Virus record (IMG/VR): IMGVR_UViG_3300043536_000280
Span: 1 to 59,502 of that record
Direction: 5' to 3' (one strand)
Source: a virus
Length of the DNA stretch: 59,502 nucleotides
In this document: in pieces, positions 54,160 through 59,502 of the stretch
How positions within the stretch are numbered: position 1 is the first letter of the stretch
Layout: the number at the start of each line of letters is the position of its first letter
Position numbers and translations under genes: made by a program
The notes under the pieces: model-generated
What the model was told of the DNA's origin: nothing
The model's input: the letters and a program-made list of their open reading frames with translations, nothing else
Database searches by the model: none

Positions 54160-54491
54160 GCCCGCTCACCCTGGACGAGATCGTGACCCGCTTGGACGCC
54201 CGCCTGGCCCGCGCCCCCCGAGCCCAGGCGCAGCGCCTCGCCTCACTGCGCTTCCGTCTCTCCGGCGAGGGCGGCGGGGATCTCTATGTGGCCGTCGGCA
54301 ACGGCCTGGCCATGGCCAGCGAGAGGCAGGGGCCGCTCCCCGTCGACTGCACCATCCGGCTGAGCGTCACCGATGCCGAGGATCTCCTCGAGGGACGCCT
54401 GGACGCCGTCAAGGGGTACTTCAGCGGCCGGATCAGGATCTCGGGGGACATGGGCCAGGCGATGCGCCTCGGGGATCTGCTCAGCGGCTGA
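54156..54491 (+). CDS. SCP2-like lipid-binding domain protein
   Basis: 111 residues from GTG. Residues 30-110 follow the sterol-carrier-protein-2 pattern: LRFRLSGEGGGDLYVAVGNG, DCTIRLSVTDAEDLLEGRLDAVKGYFSGRIRISGDMGQAMRL, with the typical G-x-I-x-I-x-G-D end. SCP2 domains hold lipids or other hydrophobic molecules. Unusual in a virus, and suggestive next to so many membrane proteins. Confidence 0.72.
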   Translation: MSPLTLDEIVTRLDARLARAPRAQAQRLASLRFRLSGEGGGDLYVAVGNGLAMASERQGPLPVDCTIRLSVTDAEDLLEGRLDAVKGYFSGRIRISGDMGQAMRLGDLLSG

Positions 54492-54501
54492 CCCCCCCTC
54501 T

Positions 54502-54753
54502 TCAGCCGCAGGTGCACACCCCATCGGCGTTCACGCTGAACGCACAGCCGGCGGGGCCGATCCCCGCCCCGCCCGGGCCGCAGCAGATCTCGTTGCAGGA
54601 GTAGGTCTCCGTGCCCGTGGGGCCGATGGGGGGCGTGGGGGGCGCGGGCGGCGGGACCGATCCTCCCCCACCTCCGCTGATGGCCGCTGCGGGCACCAGG
54701 ACGGCCGCCAGGAGCCCCGTCGCGATGAGGGCGCCCCATTCCATGCGATCCAT
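54502..54753 (-). CDS. secreted Cys-rich small protein
   Basis: 83 residues. MDRMEWGALIATGLLAAVLVP and following Ala/Ile form a signal peptide or signal anchor; a Gly/Pro linker and six Cys (CNEICCGPGG, CAFSVNADGVCTC) follow. ATG 54753 is fixed by the promoter, 7 bases after the -10. Converges on the SCP2-like gene. Confidence 0.6.
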   Translation of the reverse strand: MDRMEWGALIATGLLAAVLVPAAAISGGGGGSVPPPAPPTPPIGPTGTETYSCNEICCGPGGAGIGPAGCAFSVNADGVCTCG

Positions 54754-54760
54754 GCCCCGC

Positions 54761-54795
54761 ACGCTACCAGCCCATTCTGGGCGGCGGGGAGATCA
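54761..54795 (-). promoter_or_regulatory. late-type promoter, TGATCTCCC-N20-TAGCGT
   Basis: Box at 54787-54795 and TAGCGT at 54761-54766 on the minus strand, 20 bases apart; ATG after 7 bases. It extends the late set to an isolated secreted-protein gene. Confidence 0.68.
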
Positions 54796-54821
54796 CGGAG
54801 TGGCGTGGTTCGGTCCGGTTC

Positions 54822-55353
54822 GTCGGTCCGGGGTGGCATGGCTTGTCGGCGAGGTCAGGATCGTCGCTGTCGGTATGGACTGGGTTGTCGGGGAGGACAG
54901 GAAGGGACGGTCACGGTGGCGCGGAGTGGTATGGATTGGATCGTCGGAGAGGATGGAGCGGGGACGGATCGTCGGAATGGGTAGGTCTGGTATGTCGGCT
55001 GGGCTGGGGCGGGGACGGGTTGTCGGGACGGCTCGGGGTTCGGTGGGGTGGGGTGGGGACTGGATAGTCGGAGCGGAAGGGACAGGCGAGCACCGGATCG
55101 TCCGCAGGCAGGGATTGGATCGTCGGCGGGGCCGGGGTAGGCTCGTCGGGATGCTCGGTGCGGGAGGGTGCGATCTGACACGGCGGATCGGCAAGGGGAG
55201 GGTGGGGTCGTCGGGACGGCTGGGCGCGGGGTGGGTTGTCGGTATGGGCTGGGGCGGATTGTCGGTATGGACTGGCTTGTCGGTGCGGGTCGGACGGGTT
55301 GGTCGGCAGGGTCCGGGTTGGGCGGACACGGAAGGGAGTGTCGGAGTGGTCGG
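54822..55353 (+). repeat. array of about 20 TYGTCGG motifs in a G-rich noncoding stretch
   Basis: GTCGG occurs at 54822, 54845, 54869, 54887, 54943, 54971, 54994, 55022, 55077, 55122, 55145, 55210, 55238, 55261, 55279, 55289, 55302, 55339 and 55349, usually as TTGTCGG or ATCGTCGG followed by R, within GGxxTGGA-type sequence. Spacing is 10-65 bases. Both strands have long open frames here but with low-complexity products, so I treat it as noncoding. The strand bias (G and T on plus) is strong. Confidence 0.65.
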
Positions 55354-55363
55354 GTACGGATAG

Positions 55364-56014
55364 TCAGACCGGCCCGAAGCTGTCGATGGTGAAGGTGCCC
55401 GAGCCCTGGCTGCGGTCGCTGCCGATCCCGTTGAAGCGCATGTACTCCAGCATCTCGCGGAGCTGCTCCTCGGTCCCCACCTTGTTGACGCCATCGTCCA
55501 GGACCCGGATGGTGAAGCTGAGCGGCACGCTGTCGGCGTACTCGAAGCGCTTGATCGAGGTCCGGGGACCCTGCATGGTCATCACGGTGAGCGGCCTATC
55601 GTCCACCTGGATCGGCACCGTGATCGGCACCACCTTCTCCAGCACGAAGACGCGCTCCGCCACCTTGGACCGGAACGCCTTGACCCGGACGGCGTCCTTC
55701 AGGATGTTGGCCGCCTCTTTGAGCGCCCCCTTGAGGCACCGCCCCTCATAACAAGGGGTGCCATCGGGGAGGCGGTAGAAGACGACCCCGTGAACCTCGG
55801 CCACGTCGAGTTGGGCGGCGGTGGCGCTGTGCTCCTCCCGCGCCGCTGAGGGCGTGAGCGGCACCGAGGCAAGCTCCGCCGGCATCTCGGCGGGCGCCTT
55901 CATCCGGGCGGCCCTGGTCTCCAGCCAGATATCCAGCATCTTCTCCTTGGCGGGCACCCCGGCGACCAGGCGATCGACGGTGATGGCGAGGCGGTAGTCG
56001 ATCCAGGTGAACAT
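55364..56014 (-). CDS. RAMP-like protein (Cas5/Cas7-type glycine-rich loop), stand-alone
   Basis: 216 residues; GGAGGG four bases before ATG. The C-terminal FNGIGSDRSQGSGTFTI matches the glycine-rich loop of RAMP-fold proteins (hGxGxxRSxGxGxh). Upstream there are EGRCLKGALKEAANIL and FVLEKVVPITVPI, followed by FEYADSVPLSFTIRVLDDGV, consistent with a ferredoxin-like core. No other cas gene or CRISPR array is present. It also contains VPLTPSAAREE near residue 50. Function unknown; RNA binding is the family expectation. Confidence 0.6.
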   Translation of the reverse strand: MFTWIDYRLAITVDRLVAGVPAKEKMLDIWLETRAARMKAPAEMPAELASVPLTPSAAREEHSATAAQLDVAEVHGVVFYRLPDGTPCYEGRCLKGALKEAANILKDAVRVKAFRSKVAERVFVLEKVVPITVPIQVDDRPLTVMTMQGPRTSIKRFEYADSVPLSFTIRVLDDGVNKVGTEEQLREMLEYMRFNGIGSDRSQGSGTFTIDSFGPV

Positions 56015-56050
56015 GGTTCCCTCCTTGAGGGCTTGAGGATCTGCGGGCCG

Positions 56051-56308
56051 TCAGCGGCCCGATGACTCGCGGGTGATCTCCCTGGTCCGCCGACGCACCC
56101 GCCTGATCTGGCGCTCAAAGCGGATGTCCACCACGCCCCAGCCCACCAGGGCGGCGAGGTAGGCGAGCCAGAGCCATGCAGTGGCACCCCAGAGGTCGAT
56201 GAGGCTGGCCACCGCAAGGAAGATCAGGAGCATGGCGATGGTGACGCTCACCGCCTGCCTGCGTCGGTGGAGCATCTCCAGCACATCGTCACGGGGTGGG
56301 GGTGTCAC
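56051..56308 (-). CDS. small two-helix membrane protein
   Basis: 85 residues from GTG overlapping the upstream stop. SVTIAMLLIFLAVASLIDLW and AWLWLAYLAALVGWGVV form a hairpin of two membrane helices, with basic flanks (RFERQIRRVRRRTREI). Plan suits a holin-like or accessory membrane protein. Confidence 0.62.
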   Translation of the reverse strand: MTPPPRDDVLEMLHRRRQAVSVTIAMLLIFLAVASLIDLWGATAWLWLAYLAALVGWGVVDIRFERQIRRVRRRTREITRESSGR

Positions 56309-56718
56309 GCCCCGGCCTCCGACCAGGGCATGGGCATGTCCTCCACCTCTCGGCGATCCGTCATGAGACGCCCGCACCAGCGCTCGCGGTAGGCGTGGGG
56401 GAGGGGCCTCTCCAGTGGCACGCCCAGCCCAGCAACCTCACCGCCGGGGTTGAGGCCGAGGGCGCTGATCCGGGTGAGCGCATCGACCAAGCCGAGGGCC
56501 TCCACCATGATCGTGCCCAACCAGCGCTTGCCTCGGGGACGCCTGGGATCCGTGAAGCTGAGCGTCCAGAGGTCAAGCTGGCCGATCCCGATCTCGTCGG
56601 CGAGGACCTGCGCGCCTCGGGCGATCACCTCCACCTCGGGAGCGGCGGCGGCCACCCGGCAGGGCGTCACACCGCGTCGGGAAACGCTTGGCTGCCGCCC
56701 CCCCTCGGGGTCATCCAT
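56305..56718 (-). CDS. hypothetical protein
   Basis: 137 residues; GGGAGAGAT precedes the ATG. ADEIGIGQLDLWTLSFTDPRRPRGKRWLGTIMVEA and PHAYRERWCGRLM recall phage-type small proteins of unknown role. A TATGAT -10 (56757-56762, minus strand) lies 40 bases upstream, back to back with the promoter of the plus gene at 56799. Confidence 0.6.
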   Translation of the reverse strand: MDDPEGGRQPSVSRRGVTPCRVAAAAPEVEVIARGAQVLADEIGIGQLDLWTLSFTDPRRPRGKRWLGTIMVEALGLVDALTRISALGLNPGGEVAGLGVPLERPLPHAYRERWCGRLMTDRREVEDMPMPWSEAGA

Positions 56719-56785
56719 CCCGATCTCTCCCAAAGCGCCGGATTTCCTGGTCGGGAATCATAGCGCACTCCCGGACGGGTTGCCG

Positions 56786-56791
56786 TACACT
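56786..56791 (+). promoter_or_regulatory. -10 box TACACT for a leaderless gene
   Basis: TACACT followed by 7 bases and GTG 56799. The late-type box is absent at the expected place. Diverges from the minus-strand TATGAT at 56757. Confidence 0.45.
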
Positions 56792-56798
56792 TTCGCCC

Positions 56799-57209
56799 GT
56801 GGACGGGATCCAGGCGGCGGCGGAGCGAGGCACAGAGCCCCTACCCACCCCTGATCCCGCCCGGGTGGCCGAGATCAGACGGGCCATAGCCGCCTTCCAG
56901 TCCAACCTCGAGGCAGCGGTCAGTCGGCGGGAGCGGCTCGTCAACGGGGCGTGGTTCAGGTACGGCGAGGAGATGGGGCGCCGCGAGGAGGAGGCCGCCG
57001 CCCGCACCGAGGTGTTCGCGGCCCTGGGCATCCAGACCTCCCACTACCAGGAGCTGGAGGCGCTGCGGGCCATCGCCAGTGCCGTGCGCACTGTGGTGGC
57101 CGCCGATGGCCGTCTGGAGAAGAGTCGGGAGCGCCTCGAGCGCCTCGCCGCCACCGCCGAGGAAACCGCCCGCTGGCTGCGCCAGGGCCTGGAGGCGGCG
57201 GCCGGGTGA
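56799..57209 (+). CDS. helical coiled-coil protein
   Basis: 136 residues from GTG. After a Pro/Thr segment the chain is nearly all helix (VAEIRRAIAAFQSNLEAAVSRRERL, FRYGEEMGRREEEAAARTEVF, KSRERLERLAATAEETARWL). Overlaps the DpdA-like gene start. Function unknown. Confidence 0.6.
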   Translation: MDGIQAAAERGTEPLPTPDPARVAEIRRAIAAFQSNLEAAVSRRERLVNGAWFRYGEEMGRREEEAAARTEVFAALGIQTSHYQELEALRAIASAVRTVVAADGRLEKSRERLERLAATAEETARWLRQGLEAAAG

Positions 57210-57847
57210 GCGTCATCTATCTCTCGGGCTGCATCCGCCCCGCCATGCCCCCCTTCCTGGGCGTGATGCTGGAGGCGTACGACCGCCACCGGATCGACCT
57301 CACGGCCCGGATCTGGGCAGCTGACAACGGCTGCTTCACCGCTGGCGAGGGCTTTCAGTACGACCGGTTCCGCGCCTGGCTCAGCGGCTACCTCGCCGTG
57401 CGCGAGACCTGCCTCTTCGTCACCGCCCCTGACGTGCTGGGCGATGCGGCCGCCACGCTGCACCGCAGCCGGGAGCCGCTCAGCGACCTCCGCAGCCTGG
57501 GCTTCCGCACCGCCCTCGTCGCCCAGGACGGCCTCACCCCTACCGCTACCCCCTGGGGGACGTTCGATGTGCTCTTCATCGGCGGCAGCACCCGGTGGAA
57601 GCTATCTGAGGCCGTCCGGGAACTCGTGGCTCAGGCGCGGGGCCGGGGCGTCTGGGTGCACATGGGACGGGTCAACTCATACCGCCGACTGCGGCTGGCC
57701 GATCACTGGGGCGTGGGCTCCGTCGACGGCACCTACCTCGCCTTCCGGGCCCGGCGGAACGGTCACGGCCAGGCGCGCGGACCCGCCGAGGTGGAGCGCT
57801 GGCTCGCACTCGTGGAGGCTCAGCCATGCCTGCCTCTCGCCGTCTGA
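57206..57847 (+). CDS. putative DpdA-like (TGT-fold) 7-deazaguanine DNA transglycosylase
   Basis: 213 residues from GTG. The layout SVIYLSGCIRPAM, IWAADNGCFTAGEGF, CLFVTAPDVLGDAAATL, GFRTALVAQDGLTPT, FDVLFIGGSTRWKLSEAV and VWVHMGRVNS follows a TIM-barrel of the tRNA-guanine-transglycosylase superfamily, with two Asp-containing motifs (AADNG, APDV) as catalytic candidates. The assignment rests on memory of phage proteins and on the next gene, a queuosine-precursor transporter. It would exchange guanine in DNA for a 7-deaza base. Confidence 0.6.
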   Translation: MSVIYLSGCIRPAMPPFLGVMLEAYDRHRIDLTARIWAADNGCFTAGEGFQYDRFRAWLSGYLAVRETCLFVTAPDVLGDAAATLHRSREPLSDLRSLGFRTALVAQDGLTPTATPWGTFDVLFIGGSTRWKLSEAVRELVAQARGRGVWVHMGRVNSYRRLRLADHWGVGSVDGTYLAFRARRNGHGQARGPAEVERWLALVEAQPCLPLAV

Positions 57848-58359
57848 TGGGCCTGGCGGCGTTCGCCGCCTTCATCGCCACCATCCTCGCCGCCAACTGG
57901 GCCATCGCCCACATCGGCCTGGTCCCGGTGGGGTTTGGCTTGGTTGCTCCAGCGGGCGTCTACTTCATCGGGCTCACGTTCACCTGCCGGGACATCCTCC
58001 AAAACACCTGGGGCCGCGCCTGGTCGGTGGTGGCAATCCTGCTCGGGGCGGGGCTGTCGGTGGCGGTGGCCCCGGGCTTCGCCCTGGCCTCCGGCTGCGC
58101 CGCGCTGTTCGGGGAGCTGGCCGACTTCTCCGTCTACACCCCGCTGCTGCGCCGGGGGTGGATCAAGGCGCTGATCCCCGCCAACCTCGCCGGCCTGGCG
58201 GTGGACTCAGCCGTCTTCCTCTGGCTCGCCTTCGGCTCGCTCAGCCTGATCGAGGGCCAGATCATGGGCAAGCTCTGGATGACCGTGCTCGCCGTGGTCG
58301 TGCTCTCGCCGATCCGGCGCTGGTACGTGCTCAGCCCCCACGCGGCGGCGCCCGGGTGA
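57826..58359 (+). CDS. yhhQ: queuosine precursor transporter (YhhQ/VUT family)
   Basis: 177 residues, five or six membrane helices. VPVGFGLVAPAGVYFIGLTFTCRDIL, the charged FGELADFSVYTPLLRR loop and NLAGLAVDSAVFLWLAFGSL are YhhQ family blocks. These proteins import preQ0/preQ1. Start overlaps the DpdA-like gene by 22 bases, so both are made together. Confidence 0.88.
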   Translation: MPASRRLMGLAAFAAFIATILAANWAIAHIGLVPVGFGLVAPAGVYFIGLTFTCRDILQNTWGRAWSVVAILLGAGLSVAVAPGFALASGCAALFGELADFSVYTPLLRRGWIKALIPANLAGLAVDSAVFLWLAFGSLSLIEGQIMGKLWMTVLAVVVLSPIRRWYVLSPHAAAPG

Positions 58360-58955
58360 CTCTCGTCGGCTACGCCCGCGTCTCCACGGCGGATCAGGAG
58401 CCGCGCCTCCAGGTGGACGCGCTCCGCGACGCCGGCTGCGAGGTGCTCTTCGTGGAGCGCGCCTCGGGGGCGATGGTCGACCGGCCCCAGCTCGCGCTGT
58501 GCCTCGAGGCGCTCCGGACGGGCGACACCCTGGTGGTCTGGAAGCTCGACCGCCTGGGCCGCTCCCTGCGCCACCTGGTCACCCTCATCCCCGAGCTCAA
58601 CGCCCGGGGGGTGCAGCTGCGCTCGCTCACCGAGGCCTTCGACACCGCCACCCCGGCGGGCCGGATGGTGCTGGGCTTCCTGGCCGTCCTCGCCCAGTTC
58701 GAGCGGGAGCTGATCCAGGAGCGCACGAGGGCGGGGCTGGAGGCGGCGCGCCGCCGCGGCCGCCGGCCCGGGCGCCACCGGGTGATCTCGGATCGGCGGC
58801 TCCAGGTGGCCCGCGAACTCATCGGCCGGGGCCAGTCGGTGGCCGAGGTGGCCAAGATGATCGGGGCCGCCCGCACCACCCTCTATGACGCCCTCAGACG
58901 CTCTCTGGAGGCTGATCCCACAGCAGCTCCTGGGCCGGGCGGCCCGACGGGCTGA
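58356..58955 (+). CDS. serine recombinase (resolvase/invertase family)
   Basis: 199 residues from GTG. Catalytic Ser10 in YARVSTADQ; VVWKLDRLGRSLRHL with the active-site Arg residues; AGRMVLGFLAVLAQFERELIQERTRAGL as the dimer helix; C-terminal HTH (VAEVAKMIGAARTTLYDAL). Size is that of small resolvases/invertases, not large serine integrases. It could resolve dimers or invert a segment. GTG overlaps the transporter stop. Confidence 0.92.
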   Translation: MTLVGYARVSTADQEPRLQVDALRDAGCEVLFVERASGAMVDRPQLALCLEALRTGDTLVVWKLDRLGRSLRHLVTLIPELNARGVQLRSLTEAFDTATPAGRMVLGFLAVLAQFERELIQERTRAGLEAARRRGRRPGRHRVISDRRLQVARELIGRGQSVAEVAKMIGAARTTLYDALRRSLEADPTAAPGPGGPTG

Positions 58956-59415
58956 CGAACTCCGCCGACGCCGACACCCCCACCTCGGCCACCCGCCGGG
59001 CCACGTCGTCGCGGATGTACTTGGCCGACAGCTCGATCCCCACCGCCCGCCGCCCCAGCCGCTTCGCCACGGCGAGGGTGGTCCCGCTGCCCGCGAAGGG
59101 GTCCAGGACCGTACAGGGGACCGGATCAAGGCCGTGGGCGCAGGTAGGCCGCCATCCGGTGGTGGCCATCTGGCGATCCCCAAAGCCTCCGCCTCGCATG
59201 GTCAGGCGGTGCGTTCGCGCGGAGACGGATGGGTCGGTCTGCCCGCCCCAACCGCAGCCACCCCCAACCCCGGGACGTGCGACCGTACCCTCAATCACCC
59301 GTTCCCAGGATGCCCCGCACACCGGGCAGCATCCACGCTCACTGGTCCCGGCGAGGATGCAGGGCTCGACCAGTTTCCCCGGACTCCTGCGATGGCGGCC
59401 GGGGTGGCTGACCAC
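58894..59415 (-). pseudogene. DNA adenine/cytosine-N4 methylase, 5'-truncated
   Basis: 173 residues from GTG. The C-terminal half of a beta-class methylase is intact: VEPCILAGTSERGCCPVCGASW and VLDPFAGSGTTLAVAKRLGRRAVGIELSAKYI (SAM-binding motif). The catalytic D/S/N-PPY part that should come before it is missing, and an in-frame TGA stands at 59476-59478. Either a remnant or the 3' piece of a frameshifted gene that begins outside. It overlaps the recombinase end on the opposite strand. Confidence 0.65.
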
Positions 59416-59502
59416 GTTTGGAAGATCGAGGAGATCGTCGCGCTGCTCGGGTAGGCGGCTCCAAACCCTGGCTCTTCAGCACAGCGTCTGCCAGTTTGTT
59501 CA

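Noticed and set aside
54611-55494. Long frames on both strands across the GTCGG array
   Set aside because: Products are repetitive Gly/Trp/Arg (plus) or Pro/Ser/Thr/Arg (minus) strings that follow the DNA motif; no start signal, and the minus frame clashes with the RAMP-like gene.

Overview
The window is about 59.5 kb of very GC-rich DNA, almost completely packed with short genes that overlap by 1-8 bases (ATGA, GTGA and TGATG junctions) and lie in long one-direction blocks. This density, a P4-type primase-helicase, a Gp37/Gp68-family protein, an HNH endonuclease, an intein, cell-wall hydrolases, two tRNAs, a DNA methylase, a serine recombinase and a 7-deazaguanine pair point to a virus or virus-derived element of a high-GC bacterium. 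Many start codons sit 6-7 bases after a TANNNT -10 box, so leaderless mRNAs seem common; that fits Actinobacteria, Deinococcus-Thermus or Chloroflexota hosts, but the host cannot be fixed from the sequence. I recognise no terminase, portal, HK97 capsid, tape measure or FtsK/HerA packaging ATPase. Many products are instead small membrane proteins. Both ends are cut by the window.

Layout. 1-6.1 kb (+): small genes, most joined by a recurring junction element (AGCAGAGATTCCCATG), around a cytosine-5 DNA methyltransferase that carries a long overprinted frame. 6.2-19.6 kb (-): small regulators and zinc proteins, an RNA ligase, a sugar epimerase, a putative virion cluster with membrane proteins and a coat-like protein, an NlpC/P60-like hydrolase, tRNA-Pro, a MoxR-like AAA ATPase and a HExxH metallopeptidase. 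19.8-20.9 kb (+): one surface protein with a Pro-Thr stalk. 20.9-29.2 kb (-): membrane-anchored lysozyme-like and CHAP enzymes, an iteron array beside a helix-turn-helix protein, Gp37/Gp68 and the primase-helicase. 29.5-54.5 kb (+): a toxin-antitoxin-like pair, a run of about ten small genes whose products share a His-rich C-terminal tail, an endolysin-like glycoside hydrolase, a sugar-modification block with an intein, an RNA-rich gap with a tRNA, and a second putative virion cluster ending in a beta-repeat spike and an SCP2-like protein. 54.5-59.5 kb: a secreted Cys-rich protein, a 0.5 kb GTCGG array, a RAMP-like protein, a DpdA-like/YhhQ pair, a serine recombinase and a truncated DNA methylase.

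How it fits together. The two putative virion clusters face opposite ways, share two pairs of paralogues and two C-terminal peptide motifs (S[AQ]PG[IL]L and PLTPS). Both are fronted by the same promoter: TGATCTCCC or CGATCTCCC, 20-21 bases, TANNNT, 6-7 bases, start codon. I read this as a late regulon for an unfamiliar, possibly membrane-containing, particle. Replication probably centres on the primase-helicase and on the iterons near 24.1 kb. The repeated coupling of conserved C-terminal peptides with the start signal of the next gene (SRDSH in the left arm, HxHxHGGR in the centre) is the most unusual organisational feature.
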